64,000 bases of DNA from Eupeodes corollae (taxonomy: Eukaryota > Arthropoda > Insecta > Diptera > Syrphidae), in assembly GCF_945859685.1 (NCBI RefSeq), contig NC_079148.1, positions 118,950,156-119,014,155 on the forward strand, written 5' to 3'. This document shows, one piece after another, positions 35,014 through 47,119 of the stretch (positions are counted from its first letter, which is position 1; each line of letters opens with the position of its first letter). The notes under the pieces are model-generated. The model was not told the origin of the DNA. It worked only from the letters and a program-made list of their open reading frames with translations, and searched no databases. The position numbers and the translations under genes were made by a program.

Positions 35014-35433
35014 GTTATGTAAGACATTTATAGAATGTTGTCACCGAATAAGTCTTTTAACTTTAAAATTTCGGATTGTTTTTAGTATTTAAAACAAAAA
35101 CAATTTAAAAGACTCACGGAGGAGTCACTTACTAACAACTTTCCATTACTTTCCTCCAAAATGATAATTTTTGGCAATAATGTAAAAATATTTAATATAT
35201 TAAACTAATTTAATAATATTTTTTTATTCAGTTGTAATGGAGTAAATAAGTTTGGAGTCGATATATTTCTCTGTAAGTCAAAACCTTTCTTTGTTCAAAT
35301 AATAATTGAGTTGAAAACTATTTCTTATGAGTTTCTTTTTGTTTTTGTAGGTTTCCGGGTTTTTTAAAAAAATTTCAATTTTATTTTTCTTAACAGTTTA
35401 CTAAAAGTTATGAACGATATTTTGCATATCATA
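35014..35433. other. No gene seen; AT-rich
   Basis: Low-complexity DNA between SINE copy B and AACTTCC copy R4. Confidence 0.45.
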
Positions 35434-36081
35434 TCAAATTGAAAATTTTGACATTTCTCGACGTTTCAAGGTCCCTAGAGTCGAAATAAAAGATTTTTAG
35501 AAAGATGTCTGTGCGTGAGTGTGTACGAACGTTTGTACGTCCGTACGTTCGCGACGTTTTTTTCGTCGTCCATAGCTCAAGAACCAGAAGAGATATCAAC
35601 TTCAAATAAATTTTGTTATACAGATAATAAGGCAGAAAGATGCAGAAAGAGCTCTCAAGAAAATTGCATGGGTGGTTTTTTTACCATAGCAGTTTGAAAA
35701 AAAGGTGAAAATTTTGGTTAACCTTAAATATCTTACGAACCAAAAACGCTAGAGACTTGAATTAAATTTTATATAATATATGGTAACGTGATACCAAACA
35801 GGTATATTTTTTGAAAAAATCAATATAACGGTTTTTTTATAAATCAATAAAACGGAAAAAAAAATTGTCACCTCCAAAATTTTACGACTGAAATATGATT
35901 TCATCTCTAAAACAATTTTGTGCAACGAAGAAAAGTGTTTTTGACATCTGATAAAATTTTGAGAAAAATCTAATTGATAGTTTTTTTTACAAAAAATAAA
36001 AACCTAAAACAAAATGTATAAAAGTTGGTTAAAAATTGAATTTCGACTCAAATATCTTTTCAAAACTTTGAGATATTGGCT
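35434..36081 (+). repeat. AACTTCC-family element, copy R4 (truncated both ends)
   Basis: It starts inside the 5' block (TCAAATTGAAAATTTTGACA), carries TTTCAAGGTCCCTAGAGTCG and a short GTACG tract with one TCCGTACG-type unit. Its closest match is R2 through CTCAAGAACCAGAAGAGATA and CTTACGAACCAAAAACGC. It stops after less than one full 175-bp unit at GATATTGGCT. The palindrome and the 3' hairpin are both missing. Confidence 0.75.
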
Positions 36082-38849
36082 GCTATAAAAAAAACTTAAG
36101 ATGTTTATAAAGGTTATATTTAATAAGTGCCTTTCTGGAAGTTTTAAGAATGTTTGGTTTCATTTTCCTGGTTTTTAGTATAAATTTGACTAAAAAAAAG
36201 GATCCCAGTTAATATATTATATTTATTGTTATATTTGTTATCATTTTAATTTGTTTGTTTTTTTATTATTATCTGCACCTAATCCATTGAACCGTATTGT
36301 ACCCATTCAAAAATAATCTACCTGTTTCTTCCATTCCCATATTAAATTTTATTTGAATTGACATCTTACAAACCTGAGAACATAAAATACCTTTTCCTTT
36401 GTGTTTGTTTAACCTTACAAAATGCTATATTCTCATATATCAAAGATTTTATAATAAAAATAATCGAACAAGCTGCTTTAGGAAGTTTATGTAAAACAAC
36501 ATGAAATAAATAAAACAAAGAATGAAAGAAAAAACCTGACCACTATCAATTCATTCGTCCCACAAAATCCAGAAGCGGTTTTTGAGAAAAAAAAAAAAAA
36601 AAAAACATCCTCCATGGCTCTTAAGATGGTCTTTCAGATACACAGATCGGATACCTGTTGTTGTTTATCTAAATGCTTAACTCTCTGTCTATATTTGAAT
36701 TTGGATTGTTTTTTTTTCGGTTCACAGCACAGAAGATGCTGATGTCGATGCTGATCTAGATCTCGTTTCGTTTTATGTCTGCGATGTCGACATTTTAATC
36801 ATCACTTTGAGACGTGAGTTCATATCGCCATCATCATCATCATCATCAGCATCAGCTTCCACACATCTCATGCGTCTTCAACTTAGGATTGCTCTTAAAA
36901 TGCCTTGTTTACCTGTCAGCAAGATTGAAATTGAAGAAGAATATAAGTAGAAAATTACATGAACTTCTTCGGATTCAATTCAAACTTCGGACATGATGAC
37001 AAAGAGTCTTTTCTTTCAAGGAAACAATTAAATAATATTATCCTTGAGTATCCACAAAATGTGTGTTCTTTAAATCATACAGAAAGCGAGAATATGAGAA
37101 CAAAATAAAAACAAATTGATTAAACAAACTGAACGAAAGAAAACGAAAAACAAAAACAATTTTATCAGTTTTCTGATTGAATTTAATGGACCATCAATTT
37201 AAATAACCAATATAAATGATTCCCGCAATCTATCTAAAGTCTAAAGCTCCACCATTTAACTTCCCTCGAGGGCTAAATACTTGTCATTTATTTCATGCTT
37301 CTATTGACTGAATGTGAGGACCAATTTAAATAATATCCAATACATAAACAAAAACAATACTCAACTACAACTCTATACACCCTAAAAAAGAAAAAGATAC
37401 AAAAGTATCTTTTAGCATTTGAAATTGGAAACCAATATATATTTTTTTTTATTTTAGATAAAAAGCGCAGAATATTTATTTATTTATGAAAATTGACCGC
37501 CATCAGTCGTTTTTTTTTGTTGTTGAATATTTTAGGAATTATTTTTTCCTCGTTGTGGTTTTTGATTTACTTTATTTTTGTTGTTGGTATTTAAAATTAA
37601 CAACAGGTGGAGGGTATGTAAGCTAATCAAACAAGTTTACCTTTTTTATCTAATTTAAAGAGCGGACAAAAAAATCTTTATTTATTTTCTTCTGCGACAA
37701 TAAAATCAAAAAAGGGGATGAAATTTGTTGCATATACAGGATCGCCGGCTTAATTGATTTTCCTATTTAACTGAACGAAAACGAGTTTTAAAATTTCATA
37801 AAAATAGTAATAGTTAACAGTCAATTTTTATTTAGTAAACTAAGCGCTTCATTAATGATTTATGTTATCGATTAATTTAGATAAAAAAAATGTTTCAAAA
37901 TTTAAAAAATTTTAGTAACTTGGAAGCAATAGAATTGAAAAACATTGCGTCTGTCATTTGCAATTTCAATTCTGGTTGACAGTATTGATCAGAAGAGTGT
38001 TAATTTCAGTGACAGCAATTTTTCAATTTTTAACTCCGCTTTGTAAACCACTCAAAAAATATTGTTGACGAAAAATATTATTTGACAATGCAATTAAGCA
38101 GGTAGTACTGTAATATGTTCAACTGACAATCTCCCTCAATTTTGCAGAAATTTAAAACAATGTTACACCTGTTTAGCATTTATTGAGGTTGAGGTTGAGT
38201 TTGTTTTGCTTTCTCTCTTGAAGTTTTATTTTTCTGCTGTCTGGATGTTAAACTTGTGTTTAAATTCTTATTCTGGACAATATTAGGATGGGACAGAGAA
38301 CATCTATAAGAAGTTAAAGTGTAGATAATAACTTTGAAGAATTTTGAAACATTTAAAGTAAGGTTGTGTATACAAGTTCCTACATAGGTAGACCTTAGGC
38401 AAATTTATAAATAGAAAACAAAATAAGTTACTGTGTTAACTACGTAGGTAAAGTGATGTTTATAGATATGTGTGTTTTTTGTATGTTGTTTTGTGGTTGA
38501 AAAGTTTTCAAAATTGTTTCTATAATAATCATTATTATAAAGTTAAGTGTTCTGTAAGGATTTTGTTTGAAAAAGTTTAATGAAATTTGGTATTGGTGAT
38601 GAGGGAAACCACATAAATCTGAATAAGACCTTCTGATAAATAAAATTTAGTTAGAAGTTTAATTTTACCACAATCATAAGATAATTAAGTATAAAAGATA
38701 TGAAGATAGACATAATGGACTAAAATACTAAAGTATAAGGGATGGTATCCTTTTAAGATCTTTTGCATGGAAAATAGATATTGGCACTTTATTTCAGTTG
38801 TTTTGCTACTTTTGTTACTAAATAACAAGATTTCAAGCTTTTATTTTAG
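36082..38849. other. No gene seen; simple repeats
   Basis: AT-rich, apparently single-copy. It includes an A run of about 20 (36583-36604) and a CATCAT run (36829-36850). Short frames at 36814 and 38767 have no domain. The latter runs into a SINE scrap. Confidence 0.45.
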
Positions 38850-38925
38850 GCTGGCATTACCCGTTGCGTTAACTGTCATGGCAGAGGTCTTGGATACAAT
38901 TTATGCATGTGCAACCTACAGTTTT
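38850..38925 (+). repeat. SINE scrap, copy E
   Basis: GCTGGCATTACCCGTTGCG, then AACTGTCATGGCAGAGGTCT and TGCATGTGCAACCTACAG, is a diverged version of the SINE head. The B-box-like part reads GGATACAATTT. The body is missing. Confidence 0.5.
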
Positions 38926-39002
38926 TTTTTCGAGTGTATCGCCGGAAATGTGACGATATCCTTATAAAAAGTAGTCCAAAGATGTGAAATCACACTAACA
39001 CT

Positions 39003-40455
39003 TACTTATTTACTTACTTAAGGTGGCGCTACAGTCAGGGGCAGACCTGGGCCTCAACCAACATGCGTCTCCCGCCAGCTCGGTCCCTAGCTAGCTATCT
39101 CCAGATTCATACGCCAAGTTGGTTGAGGTCCTCTTCAACCTGGGAGCGCCACATGCGTTGCAGTCTTCCTCTACTGCGCCGTTCCTCCGGATTGGATGCG
39201 AAGACCTTCCGGGCTGGAGCGTTGATGTTCATTGGTTCTACATGACCTAGCCATCTAAGCCATTGGACTTTAATTCTGTTAACTAGGTAGGTGTCGCCGA
39301 ACATCCCGTACAGTTCGTCGTTATATCTTCTCCTCCATTCTCCATCTATGCGTACGGGAATGAAAATCACCCGAAGAATTTCTCTCGAAGAATCCTAAGA
39401 CGCTCTCACCTTTATTTGACAGGGACCAGGCCTCAGCTCCATAAATGAAAACCGGGATGATGAGTGTCTTATAGATGGTGATTTAAGATGCTCGAGAGAG
39501 GACTTTACTACTGAATTGCCTTCTAAGTCCAAAAAGGCAGGGCTTTGTAAGAGTTATTCTTCGTTTGATTTCAGAGCCGGTGTCGTTGTCTGAATTTAAA
39601 GAGGTGCCTAGGTAGAGAAATTCCTCAACTACCTCAAATTTATAGCTGTCCATAGTGACGTTTTGTCCAAGACGTCGTTGTTCAATGTCCTTTTTTGATG
39701 ACAGCATATACTTGGTCTTGCTCACATTGACCACTAAACCCATCTTTGCTTCCGTCGTAATGCCCGTCGTAATGCCCAAGAACACTTCACGCTTTAATCT
39801 TCTAATTATGTCAATATCATCTGGGTATCTGACTAATTGGATGGACCTTTGGAATATTGTACGTCTAGTATTGACGGTTGAGTTTTGCACAATTCTTTCC
39901 AGAACGATGTTGAAGAAGTCGCATGACAGTGCATCGCCTTGTCTAAACCCTTTTCTGACATCAAATGCATCGGTGAGATCTTTTCCGACCTTGATAGAGC
40001 AGCGTGCATTCTCCATCGTCATTCTGCACAAACGGATAAGTTTGACAGGGATGCCAAAACTAGACATTGCTCGGTAGAGCTCTTCCCTATAGATGCTGTC
40101 ATACGCGGGTTTAAAATCAATAAAGAGATGGAGGGTTTCGATTTGCAGCTCCTGGGTTTTTTTCCAAGATCTGCCGTAGTGTGAATATTTGGTCGATAGT
40201 GGACTTTCCTGGTCTGAAGCTACACTCTGATAAGGACCAATCAGGTTGTTGACGAATGGCTTCAGATGTTCACATAATACGGCAGATAGCATCTTATACG
40301 CAATGTTAAGGAGACTGATGCCTCTGTAGTTGCCGCAATTTAAAGGATCTCCTTTTTTTGGATCGGGCATACTATGCTGAGATTCCACTCATCGGGCATG
40401 CTTTCGTCCGACCATATTTTGCAGATGAGTTGGTGCATAGATTAGGTAAGGTTGA
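39003..40455 (-). pseudogene. RTE-like LINE, RT to 3' end, copy L-b
   Basis: The minus-strand frames give WSDESMPDEWN, PDPKKGDPLNCGNYRGISLL and IAYKMLSAVLCEHLKPFVNN. A frameshifted stretch follows, then HLFIDFKPAYDSIYREELYR (motif A), KGFRQGDALSCDFFNIVLER and LVRYPDDIDII. In the last, YADD has become YPDD. KTKYMLSSKKD, NVTMDSYKFEVVEEFLYLGT, IKRRITL, then RLRWLGHVEPM and a C-terminal RDRAGWRR-like part follow. The 3' end at about 39003 has TAAG-type repeats (read on the minus strand). The endonuclease is absent. It lies beside an I-like LINE in the same orientation. Confidence 0.85.
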
Positions 40456-41950
40456 GGGGCTGACAGTTGATGTCTTTACCGTCACACTTAGATCAATACA
40501 GATCCATTGTGATACCCGTGAGTATTGCTACCCAAGCTTATAAGAAAAACCTTTGTGTTAAGTTAGTGAAGCCATTTAGAAGCTTTGACGAAGTTCAGAA
40601 CTCTAGTACCTGGCGTGCTATAGCGTTCTTCTATATCCCAAGCAGTTTCTTCCTTTAATGGGAGAGTGCGGGGCAGTGGCACAGAAAGTGCGGAGTGTCT
40701 TCATGCACCTCTTCGTCACCGCATCCTCTGCATAGATCAACTGAACTGATTCTCATCTTTTTCATATGATAACCTAAAAGATTATATCCGGTGATTATGC
40801 TCACAAGAGATCGAAGTGATCCCTTGTGTAGCTGCTTAATTCTTTCCGTTCTTTGTTTGTTAAATCAGGGGAAGATCTTTCTTGTAGTGCCGCAGGTGTC
40901 AAGAAGGGTCCATCTTTTATCGGGTTTGATGGTTATTCTTTTTGAAGGTGTTAACTAGCTGAGCTTGACTTACGTCAAGCATTGACCCTAATCTTGCTAA
41001 TTCATCGCCTTTCTCGTTGTTTAGTATATCGCTGTTGCCTGATGTTGTGCATACCCCAAGAATCTTAAGTTATTCACGGCAGCATGAAACAAGCTTTGAT
41101 TTTACCTCAGTTGCAGTAATAACTTTTATTGCCGCTTGGCTATCAATGTAAACGATGATATCGTGGTATTGCCATCATTGATACCTTTTAAGCAGCTGTT
41201 GTCACTGCCAGGACTTCTGCTTGGAAGCCGCTACTGTAGTTTGGAAGCCTAAGCGAGGAGGTTAACTTGAGAGATTTAGAATAGAAGCCTGCCCCTTCAC
41301 CAGTGTCCATTTTAGAGCCATCAGTATAGATAGCTATTGACGGCTCACTGGAGTATGGTATATTATCTATCCATTCCTCTCTGCTTAGGATGGCAGCCTG
41401 GAATGGTTTATAAAAATTAAGTTCAGGTATTTTATAGTCTATTGTAGTACTGTGACCAATAACTTTTTGAAGGATCTGGGCATGTCCTATGGAACTGTTC
41501 ATCCAGACGTTGACTAAATCTCAGGGCACTTTTGGCCTCTTTAACAAGGAGGTTTAGGGGAATTAGATTGAGTATAACTTCCAGTCACGCAGTTGGAGCG
41601 GATCTCATTGCTCCCGTAATGCCAGTGCCTGCAAGTCTTTGAATTTTTGTCAAAGTTTTCAGGTTCGTGCTCTTTTCTAAATCTTTCCACCGTACCAAAT
41701 TACCATAGGTTAGTATTGGTCTAATTATTACCGAATACATCCATCTGATAATTTTAGGGTTTGGTCCCCAGGTTTTCCCGAAAATTCTATTGCGGGAGTA
41801 AAAGGCAATCGATGCCTTTTTGAATCTATCTTTGGTGTTCAGGCCCTAGTTTAGTTTTTTATCTAAGATAACACCGACATACTTTGCGTGATCAGAGATT
41901 TTAAGAAGGCAGCCTTCAATTAAAGGTAGTAGATGCCATATGCCCCTTAA
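40456..41950 (-). pseudogene. I-like LINE, post-RT region with RNase H
   Basis: On the minus strand KYVGVILDKKLN is followed by FKKASIAFYSRNRIFGKTWG, then PKIIRWMYSVIIRPILTYGN and ITGAMRSAPTA, the segment after RT. Next is an RNase H domain: IAIYTDGSKMDTGEGAGFYS (first Asp), SGFQAEVLAVTTAA (Glu), and IIVYIDSQAAIKVI (second Asp). A broken zinc-like C-terminus follows, with WDIEERY-like and GYHNGS motifs. It lacks the RT core and the endonuclease. Stops near 41190 and 41050 and frame changes inactivate it. The order RT, RNase H, Cys-rich end is that of the I group. It resembles the copies at 12.2 and 31.6 kb. Confidence 0.85.
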
Positions 41951-42757
41951 AGGATCCCCAACGGACTTAACAGCTCTGAGGATCTAAGCAGTAGTAAATA
42001 AGTAAGTATAGGTAAAAGCAAAGACAGATTATCTATCTCCTTTGACACAATCTCATTTTTGAAGAATCAAGCTCTTATATATGCTTGTTCAAGTAATTGT
42101 CTTAGTATCAACCCACAAAAATAAGCTGACAAAAAATTACAAATATAATTTAATTAATTTTGTTTTCATTCCCTCTCGAATTCTAATCAATTAAAAAGGT
42201 TAAATGTGCAGATATGTTGTCCGCGTTTGAATATGTATCCTATGTGTGGTCACCTGTTTTGAAACTTTTCACACAAACCCACACCCCCGAACATACATTC
42301 ATACATGAAAAAGTAATTCTTCCGCACCTTTTTTCCCATCAAGCTTCAAATTGAAGTCTTTTTTTCTCCATAAGGACTACACGTTACAAGCACATAAGAG
42401 TAATATTGTTGAGTAAAGAAATAAATCGCGGGGGGTAAATTGAAGTTAAAATTGCATTAATGAACGAGTAACTTGTTTGCGCAAAGATACTCTCAAAAGC
42501 AAAAAAAAAGTATAGGTACCTCTCCTCACTCTTGTGGTACACCACACTAACATTGCCGCCCACCTCGTGCGTCGCCCCGCGATTCTACGTTGTAATCTTT
42601 TGTTTTAATTCGTTGGTTGTTTTTTGTTTTTTATTAAGTTTGTTTTTTCATTGAAACTCCCAAAGGATGATTGCAAATCGCAAAAAGGGAAGGAAAACAT
42701 AAGAAATGAGAGATGAATGTATAGAGTATGAGGTATGGGAGGAGGAAAGGATATATA

Positions 42758-42796
42758 TATAAAAGAAGGGCTGACAATAAATTGCCGCATTCAGTC
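42758..42796 (+). promoter_or_regulatory. Candidate core promoter (TATA plus initiator)
   Basis: TATAAAAG at 42758-42765 is followed by TCAGTC at 42791-42796, which matches the fly initiator consensus. The spacing from the first T to the initiator A is 35 bp, slightly longer than the usual 30-33. There is no DPE match. The TATA lies in an AT microsatellite, so chance is a real alternative. Confidence 0.2.
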
Positions 42797-43038
42797 TCTG
42801 TGGGGTAAGAAACTTCACAAACATCTTAAGTCCATTAGTAGGTACAAAGTACAGAGGGAGGTATTATAGGGTAAGAGACTACAAGACATACGTACATATA
42901 TAATATAGGAACAAAAAATAATATAAGATGAAAAAAAAAACTATAATAAGTGGTTTCTGTAGATACTTTAGCAAACACATACCCTTATATTGTGAGAGAA
43001 AGAGAGCGAGAGGAAGCGTTCACGACAAGCGACTAGCT

Positions 43039-43056
43039 ACGTTGAACGTTCAACGT
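43039..43056. promoter_or_regulatory. Perfect 18-bp palindrome
   Basis: ACGTTGAACGTTCAACGT equals its own reverse complement. It lies 30-45 bp after GAGAG-rich sequence in a GC-richer stretch. It could be a dimeric factor site; no factor is known to me for it. Confidence 0.3.
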
Positions 43057-44990
43057 TCGTCGGCCCTTATAAGTGATGCTGTATTACGAGGCCGGGATTT
43101 CTGTTCCTTCCTTTACCAAAGTCCCAAGCAATGGTACCTATAGTTACCACTATGCTGCTGACTGCTTCTGTTTTTGTTGTTGTGTTACTGGTAATGTAAT
43201 CCTTTGCTGTTTAATCCTTTTGTAAATTTATTTTGAGGTTTATTAAATCCGTTTTCTTCTTTGTTGTTAGCAGTTGAGATACTTTTTTATTTTTGAGTTG
43301 CTGCTAGTAGTAGATGAAGTAGTATCTTTTATATAGCTGCTCACTGGAAGCACTGATTGTGGTAAGGATTTTGTTGCACATTTAAATATAGATAGATATA
43401 TTTTTAAACATTTGCAACTAATTCACCAAAAGATTTAAGTTGATAGAAATAAGAAAAGAACACATTCATATATGGATGCAGACCAAGAATCAACCGACGG
43501 ACCCAACGACAACACGACAACGACGGCAACGACGACCAACCGACGACAACGGACAGCATTAAGTAAAACGAGTATTTCGCGCAAAACTTGTTTGCAACTT
43601 TACCACAGCCGCCAATGACTGCACATCTGAACGATGAGTGTGCCTGTGCTGTGCTGCATTTGGGATTTCTGCTGCAAATGCAATCGCGCGACCAAGTGCA
43701 ATTGAGAGTTTTGAACTCCGTCCACACAAATACACACAAACCCAACTTACGTACGGTCCGGACCGCACTCTCTACAATAAAAATTCGATCCGTTGATGAT
43801 TCGTAGAATTGGAAACGATGCGTCCAGTGTATTCCATTTTCACTGCATTACCTCGCAGCGCTGCACTGCAAATGATATCTTTGTATAGATATACGAAGGA
43901 ATAAAAAAGTATCTTAAGATATTTTTTCACTTGAACGTTCTCTTTAGCATGGACCGAGGAGGTTAAAATTGTTATTTTTCGTGCTCTTTTGATCGTGATG
44001 TTTGCGGAGTATTTTCGCCCACTTTTTAATCGAACATGCGGGCGCCCCCTATCGGTATAGAATGGGGACTTTTTATAGTCTTGTATATATTGACTTTAAG
44101 GTGTGTTACATGTACATGTGTTTCAATAGTTTGTGGCAGTTCAAGGTATCTATAGATTGACTGTTATTTTAGGTGAATTTATGGGAGTTTTTATTGTTGA
44201 AGTTTATTAAATTTTAGATATACGAGTAAAAAGTATCTCAAGTTGGTTTAAATAGCACTTTAGGTGATCCAATTGTTGTTTTTTTTATATCTGGAAATAA
44301 ATACAAAATGGATATAAATTGCAGTTTTTTTTTCCTTAATTTTTTGTTTGTTTGTATGGACAGACTGCATCGTCTATTCTATACTCAAGACCTTACCGTT
44401 GACATATGATGCTTATTTGGTAAGAAAACCCAAAGGCACCAGAATATCTGAACCCACGTCCGTTGCTGATATACTACCATAATTTGACATCCTACGCAGA
44501 CTTACTCGAATTTATTTCTTACATGTTGAAAAAAAGAGAAATAATATCTTCAATAGGTTAAATCTTATTACCGTTCATGGGCTATGTGCATTAAACATAC
44601 GTAGGAACTGTTTACAAGCCAAGCCATACATAGATTATGCTGTTTTAATGAGAAGGAATTTTGTTTTTTGCCGTCAGTGAACATAAGTCTCGTATTTAGA
44701 ATGTTGGGTTTATTTTAAGAAAGAACATTCTTCTTTGGAATACTTCAAATGTCAGAAAGATACTTGGAAATAAAGTTAAGATGGGTTCTGTTTTTTTAAC
44801 ACATAGAACTATTGCGGTGTAAAATGTTATAGAGCTTGTGCATCCATCACTTTATTAAGTTTTGGTATCAAGATTATTCCAAGAAATTAACCTAGTTTTG
44901 TGATTTGACACCTTGTTCTTATTTTACGAGGGTTTTTGAAATCTCTGGCATAAGCTGACAAACTAGCATCATAGAGATGACGTTCATTGA

Positions 44991-45114
44991 CGATTTGTCA
45001 ATTCCTCGCAAGAGGCAGTACCCTTAAAAAAAAACTGTAGATGGCACAGGCAGGGATTGAAGTCAAGAGCTCTGGCATGACAGTCAAACGCCCTAACCAT
45101 CACACCACTGGTAC
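44991..45114 (-). repeat. SINE, copy C (head and start of body)
   Basis: Read on the minus strand: GTACCAGTGGTGTGATGGTT (A-box-like), TGTCATGCCAGAGCTCTTG, CTTCAATCCCTGCC (B-box-like), GTGCCATCTAC, a T run, GGGTACTGCCTCTTGCGAGG. The body after this point is missing. It shows that the SINE 5' end is near GTACCAGTGG. Confidence 0.75.
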
Positions 45115-45564
45115 TAAGAGAAATACTACCTTAAATAATTAAATATTCTTCACTTAATAAAATTTGACCTTTTCTTTATGGTAAAAGCAAACAAGAAAAA
45201 TTAACTCTCCAGGAAAAATGTAATGTAAATTAACCTTTTAATTAACTTCTTCATAAGCAGAATTTAAATAAAAATATTTAAGAACATACATTTTCGTTTT
45301 TTGGTATATCAAAAGAATATCTCAATGGTACACCAGGGCGTATACGTACTTTTTCCCTTGAATTTCATTTAATTGCTAAGCAATATTTTTACTTGCGATA
45401 TAATATGAACTATATAGCAAGTTTTGCATTATTGCAAAATTTATAATTCGAGATTTTAATTAAACATGATATTGCGATGGTAGGGAAATCGACAAAAAGT
45501 GGGTCCCGCGATTTAGTCCATCTGTCCTGTCTGTCCACGGTCCTATAGCCTTATACTATACGTA
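45115..45564. other. No gene; holds 'GAGATTTTAAT' family copy 2 at 45425-45555
   Basis: AT-rich to 45420. Then ATTCGAGATTTTAATTAAAC, GACAAAAAGTGGGTCCCGCG and CTGTCCTGTCTGTCCACGG match the second dispersed family seen at 13205 and 59447. The RTE-like LINE starts directly after it. Confidence 0.55.
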
Positions 45565-46820
45565 TTATGTGAACGTCTGAAGCCATTCGTCAACAACCTT
45601 ATCAGTGTGGCTTCAGACCAGGAAAGTCCACTATCGACCAAATATTCACACTACGGCAGATCTTGGAAAAAACCCAGGAGCTACAAATCGATACCCACCA
45701 TCTTTTTATCGATTTTAAAGCCGCGTATGACAGCATCTATAGGGAAGAGCTCTACCGAGCAATGTCTAGTTTTGGCATCCCTGTCAAACTTATCCGTTTG
45801 TGCAGAATGACGATGGAGAATGCACGCTGCTCTATCAAGGTCGGAAAAGATCTTACTGATGCATTTGATGTCAAAAAAGGTTTTAGACATGGCGATGCAC
45901 TGTCATGCGACTTCTTCAACATAGTTCTGGAAAGAATTGTGCAAAACTCAACCGTCAACACTAGAGGCACAATCTTCCAAAGGTCCATCCAATTACTCGG
46001 ATAGGCAGATGATATTGACATTATTCGAAGATTAAAGCGTGATGTCAGTGGAGCGTTTTTGAGCATTGCGACGGAAGCGAAGAAGATGGGTTTAGGGGTC
46101 AATGAGGGCAAGACCAAGTATATGCTGTCATCAAAAAAAGACACTGAACAACGACGTCTTGGACAAAACATCACCATGGACAGCTATAACTTTGAGGTAG
46201 TTAAGGACTTTGTCTACCTAAGCACCGCTATTTACGCAGATATCGACACCAGCGCTGAAATCAAACGAAGAATAACTCTTGCAAATCGCTGCTTCTTTGG
46301 ACTTAGAAGGCAATTGAGTAAAGTGCTCTCTTGAGCATCTTAAATCACCATCTATAAGACACTCATCATCACGGTTCTCATTTATAGCACTGAGGCCTGG
46401 ACCCTGTCAAAGAAAGATGAGAGCGTCTTAGGATGCTTCTAGAGAAATATTGTTCGGTTGATTTTTGGTCCCGTACGCAAAGATGGAGAATGGAGGAAAA
46501 GATATAACGACGAACTGTACGGGTTGTACAGCGACACTGACCTAGTTAGCAGAATTAAAGTCCAACGGCTTAGATGGCTAGGTCATGTAGAGCGGATGGA
46601 TATCAACGCTCCAAGCCCGGAAGGTCTTCGAATCCAATCCCGATTGACGGCACAGTAGAGGAAGACCGCGACTCAGGTGGCGCACCCAGGTGGGAGAGGA
46701 CCTCAACCAACTTGGTGTGCAAAACTGGAGACAGCTAGCTAGGGACCGAGCTGGCTGGAGACGCATGTTGGTTGAGTCCCAGGTCCGCCCCGGACTGTAG
46801 CGCAACCTTAAGTAAGTAAT
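45565..46820 (+). pseudogene. RTE-like LINE, RT to 3' end, copy L-c
   Basis: The frame containing CGFRPGKSTIDQIFTLRQIL, HHLFIDFKAAYDSIYREELY (motif A) and KKGFRHGDALSCDFFNIVLE runs without a break to a single in-frame TAG at 46002-46004. That TAG replaces the Tyr of YADD. The same frame then continues ADDIDIIRRLKRD, KTKYMLSSKKDTE and NITMDSYNFEVVKDFVYL up to about 46334. A frame change follows, then RLRWLGHVERM and the C-terminal RAGWRR stretch, with TAAG repeats at 46810-46820. The 5' end is lost before VNNL. This is the best-preserved RT of the family here, yet dead at the active site. Confidence 0.85.
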
Positions 46821-47119
46821 GTAAGGTTTGCGTTGGTCACAATTTTGTTTGCTTACATCAACTCGAAAGTTTTGTTCTAATTAAGACAAAAATCAAGGCG
46901 TGAATGACTAGCTTAAATCCACGTTTGGTGTTGAAGGCTTAGCCTAAAGCCCCTAGCTCTTCGCTCAGCAATTCAGTTCGAATCGATACGATACTGTGCA
47001 ATATCTGGTAAAACAAAATCAACAAGAGATATATTGCAAGGGGATGGGGTTTAAGAACAACAATGTTGGTGGTTATGTTTCATAGTATTTTTAAAAATTG
47101 GTGTTTTAAGATTAACCAA
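46821..47119. other. No gene seen
   Basis: A stretch around 46970-46985 (CAGTTCGAATCG) resembles a tRNA B box, but no A box or second copy supports a SINE. Confidence 0.35.

Larger units (their letters stand above)
41951..44990. other. No gene proven; GC-richer island 42.7-43.9 kb
   Basis: Mostly AT-rich. Between about 42740 and 43140 there is a TATA-like run, GAGAG-type motifs (42992-43013) and an 18-bp palindrome. From 43460 to 43860 it has ACGAC/CGACGG runs and overlapping frames on both strands without domains. On the minus strand near 43752-43747 a CGTAC|GTAAGT could be a splice donor. A host promoter or 5' UTR is possible. From 43870 to 44940 I see nothing recognisable. Confidence 0.35.

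Noticed and set aside
43404..43745. 113-codon minus frame with Cys and Trp
   Set aside because: It lies over ACGAC/CGACGG simple sequence and overlaps two other frames. A 5' UTR with a splice donor at about 43750 is possible but unproven.
46915..46995. Another SINE (GTTCGAATC resembles a B box)
   Set aside because: No A box, no body, no second copy in the window.
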